Positions 42,716-52,000 of a DNA stretch of 64,000 nucleotides are shown here, piece after piece. The position numbers were made by a program, and so were the translations under genes. Numbering within the stretch: the first letter of the stretch is position 1; each line of letters starts with the position of its first letter. The stretch lies in assembly GCA_029863245.1 (NCBI GenBank), contig JAOTVV010000001.1, positions 62,001 through 126,000 on the forward strand, read 5' to 3'. This DNA is from Gemmatimonadota bacterium (lineage in GTDB: Bacteria; Gemmatimonadota; Gemmatimonadetes; Gemmatimonadales; GWC2-71-9). The notes under the pieces were generated by a model. The model made no database searches, was not told where the DNA came from, and saw nothing but the letters and a program-made list of their open reading frames with translations.

Positions 42716-43960
42716 ATGCCCGACGTCGACGTCGATCGCAGGCTCCGGCGCTACCATCGCAGCTGGGACCCACGTCACCTGTGGCCCGAGGTCTCGGAGA
42801 GCGCCTTCCTCTCGGCTACACGGCAGATAGCCGACGTGACCACGGTAATCCTCACGGGATCCGAGAGCCGACCGCGACTCGATCCCGACCGAGACATCAC
42901 TCATGCGTTGCCGATCGCAGCTTTCGCCTCGGGCATGGGCCCACTCCTCGGGTATTGGATCGAGAGCGGGACCCCTACCGCCCCGTCGGACGTGGCCAGG
43001 TCCCTCGCCGTGCAGCTCGATCACGGCCGGCAGCGGGCGGCACGGATGCGCACGGAACTGGAAACCGTGCTCGGTGCCTTCCACCAGCGAGGCATTCAGG
43101 CAACCGTTCTCAAAGGGATGCACACGGGATGGGCCTACTTCCCGGAGCCAGGCACCCCGCCCATGGCGGATATCGACCTGCTGGTCGAACCGCTCGCCGT
43201 TCCTGCCGCCCATGACGCACTCCTGAACCTTGGTTTCACCAGGGGAGCGTGCCTGCGCGAGCGGACGACGTGGATTCCATCTGGGTCCCGGATTCCTGTG
43301 TCGCTGGAAATGACCCACGTTGACAACCCCTGGGATCTCGACCTCCACGCCACCCTCGATCGCCGCATGGCCGAGACGGTGCCGGTGAGTCTGGGTTCCG
43401 TCGGGCCGGACGACCTCCACACGTGGTCGGTAGGTCCGGAGACGGCATGGGTCCTCAGCCAGCCCCTGCTCACGGCCTACCTCGGCGTCCATGTGTCGAG
43501 CCATTTCGAAGCGACATCGCTGATTCGGTTGGTCGAGTTGGCGCTCGCGATACGCCGGGGCGTCGAGCGCCGGCACCTCGACTGGGATGCGCTGGCCCGA
43601 CGACTCCGCACCACCGGGTCGTCTGCCTTTGCCTACCCGGCCCTGGAACTGACCGAGAAGCTCGTTCCGGGAATTCTGGATTCCAGTCTCCGGGCGCTGG
43701 TGCGCGACGATGCGCCGTCGGCGGTGCGCCGGCTCGTCGACCAATCGGGCCCCGGCACGGCCCGGCGCCTCCATCGGCACTCGCTGGACAGCCGCCTCAT
43801 GTGGCTCGCTACGTGGCGCCAGCGGGCCTCCTGGCTCTGGACGCGACTGTGGCCCCACATCGGGGACGAGCCAATGCGCCCGCTCGAGGCACTGCGCATT
43901 CAGGCTGAACGGGCGCGGCGCATGCTCACGGGGCGGATGAGATGGAGGCGACCGGGGTGA
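42716..43960 (+). CDS. NTP_transf_5-family putative nucleotidyltransferase
   Basis: A 414-residue protein. The family core is LKGMHTGWAYFPEPGTPPM followed by ADIDLLVEP, where the Asp-x-Asp pair would hold the metal. The rest is helical. The family (PF14907 type) is uncharacterised biochemically but is found repeatedly beside HprK-like kinases in peptide or polysaccharide gene clusters. ATG 42716 has the TACCTTCG box directly upstream. It is divergent from the GT2 gene and overlaps the converging MFS gene by 35 bases. Confidence 0.8.
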   Translation: MPDVDVDRRLRRYHRSWDPRHLWPEVSESAFLSATRQIADVTTVILTGSESRPRLDPDRDITHALPIAAFASGMGPLLGYWIESGTPTAPSDVARSLAVQLDHGRQRAARMRTELETVLGAFHQRGIQATVLKGMHTGWAYFPEPGTPPMADIDLLVEPLAVPAAHDALLNLGFTRGACLRERTTWIPSGSRIPVSLEMTHVDNPWDLDLHATLDRRMAETVPVSLGSVGPDDLHTWSVGPETAWVLSQPLLTAYLGVHVSSHFEATSLIRLVELALAIRRGVERRHLDWDALARRLRTTGSSAFAYPALELTEKLVPGILDSSLRALVRDDAPSAVRRLVDQSGPGTARRLHRHSLDSRLMWLATWRQRASWLWTRLWPHIGDEPMRPLEALRIQAERARRMLTGRMRWRRPG

Positions 43961-45107
43961 GCCGGAGCGCAGCGGTCAGACCAACTGCCCCCACGAGACC
44001 AACCACCCCGGCCCACACCAAGAGAGGACCGAACGACGACGCAGCCAGTATCTGCCCGCCTGCGCTCGCTCCGATGATCGCGCTCACATCGGCGGCGACG
44101 TTGCGCCAACTCGAGACGACTCCGTATCGCTCGGGCGGAACCCGCTCGAGCAGCAACTGATCGATCAACGGATTCGTGATCGGTGAGACCGCCCCCTGCA
44201 GAATGAACAACCCAACCGCAGCACCCAAGCTCGACGCAACCGAGAGCCCCCACACGGCAGGTGCAAACACAGCGAGCGTGGCGATCAGCAAGTACCGCGT
44301 CCCGACTCGAGTGGCGACCTCTCCACTCCCCATCACGCACACACCCCAGACCAGGTGGGCTACTGCGAAGATTACCCCCACGAGACCAACCGACACCTCG
44401 AGCCGCCGCGTGAAGAAGATGTTCAGGAACGGTGCCACCAGGGCAGGACCGAGCATCCACACCAACACGAACAACAACACGGGCAGCAGCGCACGGCCCA
44501 ATCGTACCCGCGTTGCAGAACGATCACCCGCGCTCGCGGACTCGTCATGCGCGAGGCGGCGCTGGGGAAGGCCCGCGAACAGCAGGATGGCGGCACCGCT
44601 GCCAATGGCTCCCAGGAGCAGCGCGACGCGAATGGCCAGCAGCCGCTCCACTGATAGCCAGGAGCCAAGCCAATCCGGCACCGAACCCGCGACCGCCATC
44701 CCGAGGCCGCCCGTTGCCACCAACAGTCCCACGTTCCAGGCGAACGCGCGCGGTCGCGCCGACGCATGGGCCAGTCGCATCAATGCAGGTGGCACGGCGA
44801 CGCGCCAGATGCCCCCGCCCAGTCCAGCCACGACGGCAGCCCCGTAGATGGCAGGCACACGTTGCGCGACCGCCCCGAGGATCAGGCCGGCCGTGGTAGC
44901 CAACGCCGCGACGATCAACGCGACTCGACTCCCCAGGCGGTCCGTTATCCAGCCAGCCGGAAGCAGTACTGCCAGGCCCCCGGCCGCGAGGGCAGCCGCC
45001 GCATGACCCATCACGGCCTCCGAATGGCCGAGCGCCTCCAGATAGAAGTTGTACAGGAAGGCATGGAAGAAGAGACCGGTGCCGAACAGCACATTCCCGG
45101 CAATCAA
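43926..45107 (-). CDS. MFS transporter (start uncertain)
   Basis: A 393-residue membrane protein with about 12 helices and the loop GWITDRLGSRVALI of the major facilitator family; the second half repeats as GSGEVATRVGTRY. Substrate unknown. The open frame continues upstream past 45107, through residues that read like the start of helix 1 (LRSLGPIAVLI), back to a TAG, but contains no ATG or GTG. TTG 45107 is the only usual start and would trim helix 1. So the true start may be a rare codon, or the 5' end may be altered. It overlaps the NTP_transf_5 end and is divergent from the TonB receptor. Confidence 0.75.
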   Translation of the reverse strand: MIAGNVLFGTGLFFHAFLYNFYLEALGHSEAVMGHAAAALAAGGLAVLLPAGWITDRLGSRVALIVAALATTAGLILGAVAQRVPAIYGAAVVAGLGGGIWRVAVPPALMRLAHASARPRAFAWNVGLLVATGGLGMAVAGSVPDWLGSWLSVERLLAIRVALLLGAIGSGAAILLFAGLPQRRLAHDESASAGDRSATRVRLGRALLPVLLFVLVWMLGPALVAPFLNIFFTRRLEVSVGLVGVIFAVAHLVWGVCVMGSGEVATRVGTRYLLIATLAVFAPAVWGLSVASSLGAAVGLFILQGAVSPITNPLIDQLLLERVPPERYGVVSSWRNVAADVSAIIGASAGGQILAASSFGPLLVWAGVVGLVGAVGLTAALRLTPVASISSAP

Positions 45108-45279
45108 GACCGCGATCGGCCCCAGGGATCGAAGCGAAGTGCGGGCCAGTGGCGTGCTCCCCCGAAGACGTTGTGCCCGGCGGTCAGGCGACGAAGCGAG
45201 AAACTTGCGGGAGATGCAACTGAGATGCTAGGTATTCCCCGTAGAACGCCTCAATTCCGGGGCGTCAGGAGGAGACGAC

Positions 45280-47304
45280 ATGCACCCCATTCTCGTCCGG
45301 AGCTTTCTCTGGCTGGCAGTGGCGGGATCACTCCCGTCGCTCACACTCGTGGCCCAGGAACCCGCCAACAGAGACTCGACTCCCCCGCAGCAGTCGGACA
45401 CCGCAGGCGCGCGTCGGTTGCCGCCGGTGATCGTCACGGGGACGCGGGTACCTGTACTGCGGGATGAGTTCGGATTTGCGGCGACGGTACTTGGCGGGGC
45501 CGCCTTGCGCCGAGAGCCGACGCCGACGGCGGCAAGCGCCCTCGCCCGATTCCCTTCCGTGGCGATCGAGGAAGGTGCCGGTATCGCCGGTCCGACGGTT
45601 CTTCGTCTCCGGGGCGGCGACGAGCCATTCACTCAAGTGATGTTTGACGGCGTTCCCATCAACCTCACGGGTGGCTTCGCGGATCTGCAGGGACTCACGC
45701 TCACGAACGTAGACCGGGTCGAGGTCACCCGTGGACCGCAGAGCGTCATGTACGGGTCCTCCGCGATGGCAGGGGCCGTGCAGTTCTTCACGCGTCGGGG
45801 CCGCCAGGGCTCGCCGCACCTCACCGTCGTCGCCGAAGGGGGAACGTCCCTCGACCGCGGAGGTCAGGGACGCTCCGAGATCACAGTTGACGGCGGTTCC
45901 GAGCGGATTCGCTACTCTGCCGGCGGCGGGCTCACCCACTACAGTGGCGTTTATGCTCAGCCACACGATCTGACGACTTGGGACGCATCGGCACGAATGG
46001 ACGCCGACGCGACCCCCGCGTGGCACCTGGTCGGCACCATCCGCTACATGGACATCTCGTCCAATCTCCCTGTGCGGGACCCTGGGGCGACGAGGGCCCC
46101 ACTCGATCCGAATCAGCGCGACGGACGGACCCGCCTGCTGGCCTCGGCGGTGGCGCGGTTCCGTCCGACGTCGACGTGGGAGCACCAGCTCGCGCTCAGA
46201 GTGCTCCGCGATGACTTCTCCTACGAGGATCAGCGTGACGGGATTGACCCGACAGCCTACCCGTTCTTCGTGTTCGACTTCGATTTTGCCCTCACGAGCC
46301 TGTTACATCGCACATCGGTGGAGTACATCGGGTCGGTGCAGGCCTTGGACAATGCGGCGGAGCTCGCAGTGGTCTACGGTGGCAAAGCTGAGCGCGAGGA
46401 CCTGGCCATCGATCAGTCGGGGGATTTCGGGGACAGCCAGTCTGACTTCGATCGCAACAACGTAGCCGGCTTCACCGAGCTACAGGGTCGATTGGGACGC
46501 GCGGTGAGCTTCCTCGCGGGGGTACGGTTCGAGAAGTTCGAGGGTCTCTCGAGCAAAGTCTTGCCTCGAGCCGCCATTGTCTGGTCCGTAGTCCCCGATG
46601 TCCTCAAGATCCGAGCCGCCGTGGGCCGCGCGTTCAAGGCACCCAACCTGCAACAGCAGCTGTTGGTGAACCCGTTCACCGTACCCAACCCGGACCTCCG
46701 GCCAGAAACGAGCGTGAGCTGGGAAACTGGGGTTATTGGCACTGCCCCGGCGCTCGGGCTTGCGGTGCGCACCACCTTCTTCCGCCAAACCTACGATGAC
46801 CTCATCCGCTTGGTGCCCGTGAACCAGAGTGGCGTGAGCCAGAACCGCAATCTGGGTAGGAGCCGGGTGTTGGGCGTGGAGATGGAGTTGGAGAAATCGT
46901 GGGCGTTGCGATGGCGCATGCTCATCAACGCCACTTGGCTCGATTCCGAGCTGGCGGACAACACGGGCCTCCCGGCAACCCTGTATCCCGTCGGTAGCGC
47001 GCTGCTCGGCCTCCCGAACTGGACCGGTAATATCGTATTCGAAGGGGACTTGAGCGGACGGTTGTCCGCAACCGTGCGTGGGCGGCTGGTCGGGAAGCAG
47101 GATGTGTTCAGCGAACGCTTCTCAGGCAGCCGGGAGACGATCGATCCGTACTTCCTGCTGGGACTGACACTGCGAGGTCAGCTCGCCCGTTCGGCGGAGG
47201 CCTACGTGCGGGTCGAGAACCTTCTCGATACGGAGTACGCTACCGCCTTCGATCGTCGGGGACTACCACTCACCGCCGTGGTAGGTGCGCGTCTCACAAA
47301 ATGA
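45280..47304 (+). CDS. TonB-dependent outer-membrane receptor
   Basis: A 674-residue receptor with a signal peptide (LAVAGSLPSLTLVAQ), a TonB-box-like LPPVIVTGTRVP near residue 47, a plug domain (ALARFPSVAIEEGAG, LRLRGGDEPFTQVMFDGVPI, VEVTRGPQSVMYGSSAMAGAV) and a 22-strand barrel. The plug resembles BtuB/vitamin or siderophore receptors, but the ligand cannot be read. AGGAGG stands before ATG 45280. It ends without the usual aromatic residue (ARLTK). No TonB/ExbBD genes or cobalamin riboswitch are found nearby. Its last 11 bases overlap the converging msrQ. Confidence 0.88.
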   Translation: MHPILVRSFLWLAVAGSLPSLTLVAQEPANRDSTPPQQSDTAGARRLPPVIVTGTRVPVLRDEFGFAATVLGGAALRREPTPTAASALARFPSVAIEEGAGIAGPTVLRLRGGDEPFTQVMFDGVPINLTGGFADLQGLTLTNVDRVEVTRGPQSVMYGSSAMAGAVQFFTRRGRQGSPHLTVVAEGGTSLDRGGQGRSEITVDGGSERIRYSAGGGLTHYSGVYAQPHDLTTWDASARMDADATPAWHLVGTIRYMDISSNLPVRDPGATRAPLDPNQRDGRTRLLASAVARFRPTSTWEHQLALRVLRDDFSYEDQRDGIDPTAYPFFVFDFDFALTSLLHRTSVEYIGSVQALDNAAELAVVYGGKAEREDLAIDQSGDFGDSQSDFDRNNVAGFTELQGRLGRAVSFLAGVRFEKFEGLSSKVLPRAAIVWSVVPDVLKIRAAVGRAFKAPNLQQQLLVNPFTVPNPDLRPETSVSWETGVIGTAPALGLAVRTTFFRQTYDDLIRLVPVNQSGVSQNRNLGRSRVLGVEMELEKSWALRWRMLINATWLDSELADNTGLPATLYPVGSALLGLPNWTGNIVFEGDLSGRLSATVRGRLVGKQDVFSERFSGSRETIDPYFLLGLTLRGQLARSAEAYVRVENLLDTEYATAFDRRGLPLTAVVGARLTK

Positions 47305-47932
47305 GCCGGGAGGACGCGGTCGGTGTGCGGCGCCTCCGGACGACGGCGCGGTACCCCAAGAGCACCGCCACCGCCAGCGCAAACCAGCCCGGCAACAGCA
47401 GGTCCGCCTTGACGAGCCACAGGAAATGCACCACCGCGAGCGGGGCAGCCAGGTATACCAGCCGATGCAACCACCGCCAGCGCGTGGCGCCCAGCCGCTT
47501 CACCCACCCGCTCGTCGACGTTACGGCCAGCGGCGTGAGGAGCACAAAGGCGAGGAACCCCATGGTCACATAGGGACGCTCGCGCACGTCCTCGACGATA
47601 GCTGCGGGCGAGACCCCGAGCCCGGACAGGTAGGTCTGGTCCACTCCATAGGTGAGGACGTGCACCACGGCATAGGTGTACGCGGCAAGGCCGAGGGTCC
47701 GCCGAAGCGGCATCAGCGCGCCGAAGCGCAACAGATCACGCGTGGGGCGCACCGAGAGCGAGAGGGCGAGGAGCGTGAGCGCCGTCAAGCCGGTCCGATG
47801 CGTGACCGTTTCGACCGGATTGGCGCCGAGCCCGCCGGTCAGGGCGTCCAGCAGCAGCCACGTGCCAGGCACCGCGGCCCCGACCCACACGAGAGGCCGC
47901 GCAACGCGACGAACGAAGGCTCCCGGTGTCAC
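47294..47932 (-). CDS. msrQ: MsrQ haem membrane subunit of methionine sulfoxide reductase
   Basis: MsrQ passes electrons from the quinone pool or flavin to MsrP. The 212-residue protein has five to six helices of the ferric-reductase-like fold, with RRTLGLAAYTYAVVHVLTYG and WRWLHRLVYLAAPLAVVHFLW holding the haem-ligand histidines. The gene follows msrP by six bases, as in most bacteria. It converges with the TonB receptor. Confidence 0.92.
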   Translation of the reverse strand: MTPGAFVRRVARPLVWVGAAVPGTWLLLDALTGGLGANPVETVTHRTGLTALTLLALSLSVRPTRDLLRFGALMPLRRTLGLAAYTYAVVHVLTYGVDQTYLSGLGVSPAAIVEDVRERPYVTMGFLAFVLLTPLAVTSTSGWVKRLGATRWRWLHRLVYLAAPLAVVHFLWLVKADLLLPGWFALAVAVLLGYRAVVRRRRTPTASSRLIL

Positions 47933-47938
47933 GGCGTC

Positions 47939-48853
47939 TCAGTAGTTTCGGCGCAGGTCCATTCCGGCATAGAGCGACGCGACCTGGTCGGCATAGCCGT
48001 TGAACATCAGGGTGGGGCGTTTGCGGAGTTCGCCAATGCGCCGCTCGCGTGCCTGGGTCCACCGCGGGTGATCCACCATCGGGTTCACGTTGGCGTAGAG
48101 ACCGTATTCCCGCGGGGCGGCGGCGTTCCAGGTGGTGGTCGGCTGTTCCCGCACGAGGCGGATCCGGACGATCGACTTGATGCTCTTGAAGCCGTATTTC
48201 CAGGGTACCACCAGCCGTACGGGCGCCCCATTCTGATTGGGGAGTGCCTTGCCGTAGAGCCCCAAGGCCAAGATGGTGAGGGGGTGCATCGCCTCATCCA
48301 ACCTCAGCGCCTCCACGTATGGCCAGGGCAGGATCCCACGCCGCTGCCCAGGCATCTGCTCGGGGTCGAGCAGCGTGGTGAATTCCACGTATCTGGCGTG
48401 GGACGTCGGTCGGACGGCGCTCAGGAGATCCCGCAGCGGGAGTCCGAGCCAGGGAATCACCATCGACCAGGCCTCGACGCAGCGCAGGCGGTACACGCGC
48501 TCCTCGGGCGTGAACCGCTGCCACAGGTCCTCGATGCCGAACGTGCGGGGCTCGTGGACCTCACCCTCGACGTCGACCGTCCACGGGCGCGTCCGGAGCG
48601 TGTGCGCGTTCTTGGCCGGATCGTCTTTGCCGGTGCCGAACTCGTAGAAGTTGTTGTAGCTGAGCACGTCTTCGAGCGGGGTGAGCTCGTCGCTCTGGAG
48701 CGCCCGCGGCGGCCCGCCGGCCCACAAAGACCCGGGGGCGGCGAGCCCAAGGGTGGCCAGACCCATCGTCTCCAGGAAACGACGCCGGTTCTGGTAGACA
48801 CGCTCGTCGGTGATCTCACCTCCGGCAATCGGATCGGGTCGTCGAATCAGCAT
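47939..48853 (-). CDS. msrP: MsrP molybdopterin subunit of methionine sulfoxide reductase
   Basis: MsrP reduces methionine sulfoxides in periplasmic proteins. The 304-residue precursor has a twin-arginine signal ([10 protein letters not shown] near residue 22), and the molybdenum-ligating cysteine in [28 protein letters not shown] and the C-terminal [16 protein letters not shown] are family-specific. It forms an operon with msrQ. GGTGCGCTGACC-type sequence upstream has no clear promoter. Confidence 0.93.
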   Translation of the reverse strand: MLIRRPDPIAGGEITDERVYQNRRRFLETMGLATLGLAAPGSLWAGGPPRALQSDELTPLEDVLSYNNFYEFGTGKDDPAKNAHTLRTRPWTVDVEGEVHEPRTFGIEDLWQRFTPEERVYRLRCVEAWSMVIPWLGLPLRDLLSAVRPTSHARYVEFTTLLDPEQMPGQRRGILPWPYVEALRLDEAMHPLTILALGLYGKALPNQNGAPVRLVVPWKYGFKSIKSIVRIRLVREQPTTTWNAAAPREYGLYANVNPMVDHPRWTQARERRIGELRKRPTLMFNGYADQVASLYAGMDLRRNY

Positions 48854-49085
48854 CAGGTCCTCGCAGTCGGGTACCGGTCAGCGCACCAGTAGAACCGCCT
48901 GGGCCGGGCCGATGTTCCATCGACATCGACCACGACCCGGAGATCCGTCGAGGATTCTAGGCGGCGAACGAATTCAAGCCGAGTATCAACGGAGAGACCT
49001 ACTCCGGGGTGATTCTCATCGGACGCGCGGGGCGCTCGGCGCTCGTCCCGCAGCCTGCCGAGACGACAACGGTTAGACCGCAACA

Positions 49086-52000
49086 TCAGCCGGGCTGAAA
49101 CCGAATGGTCACCGTCGTCCCACGATCTGGCTCGCTCTCGACCGCGATCGTTCCCCCCCATGATTCGACCAGTCGTCGGCAGATGGCCAGCCCGAGTCCC
49201 GTGCCGCTGGTGTTGGTCGAGAAGTGCGGCTCGAACACCAGGGGGAGGTGATCCGGCGAGATCCCGTCCCCGTCGTCGCGGACACGCACAAACGGAACGC
49301 CGTCGTCCTCGCGCCCCACGTCGATGTCCACTCGATGCGCGCTCGCATTCCGCGCGTTCTCGATCAGGTTGATCAACACCTCCTTGACCTCGTCCTTCCG
49401 CACGGGCGCCATCACCGGTCCTTTGGACAGCATCCGCACGTCGGTGGTGCTACCCAACCCGTAGAGCGCTGCCGCGTCTTGGGCGATCGCCGCGACGTCG
49501 GCACTCACGACCGGGGAGGTTTCGATCGGCGGCGCGCCAAAGCGGGCGAAGGCTCGGGCAATGGCATCGAGACGCTCGATCTCCGCCAGGATCTGCTGCG
49601 CGGTGCGCTCGAGCGTCGCGTCGAAATCGGGTCGGCCGTGCCGGCGCGCCCGCTGCAAGTGCTGGATACCCAACCGAATCGGCGTCAGCGGGTTCTTGAT
49701 CTCGTGTGCCACCTGCCGGGCCACCTCACCCCACGCCAGCACGCGAACGGCCTGCGCCAGTTCCGTCGTGTCATCGAGCGCAACGACGCAGCCGCGCGGA
49801 TCGGCCGTGAGCGCTGCGACCTGCACCCGAATCCGCCTGTTCTCCACGGAGAACTCGCTCTCGGCGTGCTCGTCCCCACTGCGGAGGAACCACCCCACCC
49901 ACTCCCATACCGGACGCCAGCCCTCGGCGGTAGCCGGTGCGACGCCGATCCCGGGCTCGAGTGCACTGCCGAGGAGCCGTTGGGCGCTGGGGTTGGCGAT
50001 GGTCACCCGCAGCTCACCGTCGAGGGCGACCACACCGGTGGCCACATTGCCCAAGACTGTGGCGGTCCGGCGGCGCGCCGCTTCCAGCGCGAACTGGCTG
50101 GCTTCGACATCCCGCGCCATCCGCCGAAACGCATCGACCACGGGCACGAACTCCGATGGGACCCCGGGATCGAACGGCGGAACGGGGGAGCCCTTCCCCA
50201 CCGCCAGGGCTGCGGCCTCGAGCGACTTCACGGGCCGGGCGAGCGACCGGGCGGCCAATGCCGCGAGAGCCGCAGCGCCCCCGAGCCCAAGCAGCGTCGT
50301 GAGCAGCAGCCCGAAGGCGAGGTCCTGCCGCTCCCGCTCGATGCCGGTCACCTCTACCAGCCGAGGAGCCGCCAGGACCCACCCCGACCCCTGCAGGCCA
50401 CCCAGCGACCGATACCCCACGCGCGTTGGCTGACCCGCGATGGACGCGTCGGCCGTGACCTCGAGCGCATCCTCTTGGCTCAGGGCGAGGAAGACTTCAG
50501 CCGGCAGATACGCCCCCAAAACCCCCAGCTGCTCCAAGATTTCCGCGCTCGTCGCCGTGAGCTTGCCGTCGGCGTACCACATCAGGTCCGCGCCCAACCG
50601 ATCCGCAAGATCGTCGAGGCGCGGCCCGGCCTCAGTGGGAGCCAGCCCGGTAAAGGCCCTTGCCGTGCCAGCGGCGTCGCTCAACGTCTGTTGGATGAGG
50701 AGGTCCCGGCTCCGAATTGCCTCGACCCGCAACCGGCTAACCGACCACGCCGCATAGCCGACCGTGGGGATCACGAAGAATCCGGCCAGCGCGATCAGCA
50801 GCCGGACACGATATGACCGGAACCGCAGCAGATCAGGGAGCCAGGTGGGCGGCCGCACCTCCTCACCCACAGCGCGCCCCACGAGTCCCAGGAGGAGTAG
50901 GAACGCGACGTCGAGAATGATCAGCAGCGCACCCCGCACCACGAGCTGCGATACGTCTCCAAGTGGGACGACCGCATGTAGGTGTCGGGTGCCCTCCGGC
51001 CGCATCAGCGATTGACTCCCGCGGACGACCCACCGATCGCGGCGCCACTGCAGCCCCGTGCCCTCCGGCACTGTCTCGACGGGCTCACCCAAGAACATGA
51101 CGTACGGCGCGACCAGACGGCGCTCGCCACGGAGGAACCGCCCAACGGCGACCGGCGGGATGACCTGCGACCGCGGGGCTACCCCCGCCGTGACGACCGT
51201 GCCGTCCGGGAACGGGGCCGCTACGACGTAGTGCACCCCAGGCTCGAGCTCGAGTGCCCGAACCACCGCCTGGCCGCTGTCCCGGGCCGCGTCGGCGAGG
51301 GCGGCCAGAAGCGGCAGCCGGAGGTCGAGCTGGGCGAGCTCCAAGCCGGCCAGCATCCGGTTGTCGGGGCTCCAGACTACCAGCACCCCGGGGTAATCGT
51401 CTTGGCTGAGCGGCGAGTGACGCCAGCGTGAGTACAGCTCGGCCGCGCTCGTGGGCGGCTGCTGTTGGAGCAGGGCGGCCCCGAATCGCTCCAGAAAGCC
51501 GATCGCGACGGGGTCCCCGCCCTCCAGCCGCTCGGCGTCGCGTTCCGCCAACAGCAAGCGCCCGTGCATCACCTGACCCCAGGTGAGCAACCCGGCCCCG
51601 GCCCCAACAACCACCGCAATGGCCATGAGCTGCCGCGCGCGCGCGACCGGCTGAACGGCCAGCCACACCGCCGGCATCCAGAGCAGACCGTACCACAGCG
51701 GCCAGTTCCCCGTGGGTTGCCAAACCACGAGCCCGACCACCGCGAGGACTCCGACCCATCCACCGGCGACCCACGACACCCACGACGGCGCCGACGGGCG
51801 TCGCCCCAACAGGAGGGCCGCGCCCAGTCCGAGCGCGCCCCCTGCCGTCAGCAGCGTCAGCTGCCAGCCCAACCACGTCCCGAGCCCAATCTCGGTCGCC
51901 GGGGGGCTGATCCCAGATGCCAGGCCCCACATGAGGAACGGGCTGGCTGCCACCACGAGGCCCGCGGCAAGCAGCCCGAGTACCGACGCCGGAATCCCAC

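Noticed and set aside
45180-45279. Cobalamin riboswitch before the TonB receptor
   Set aside because: The available 170 bases lack the conserved B12-box and long paired arms; only a short CCCCG/CGGGG stem is seen.
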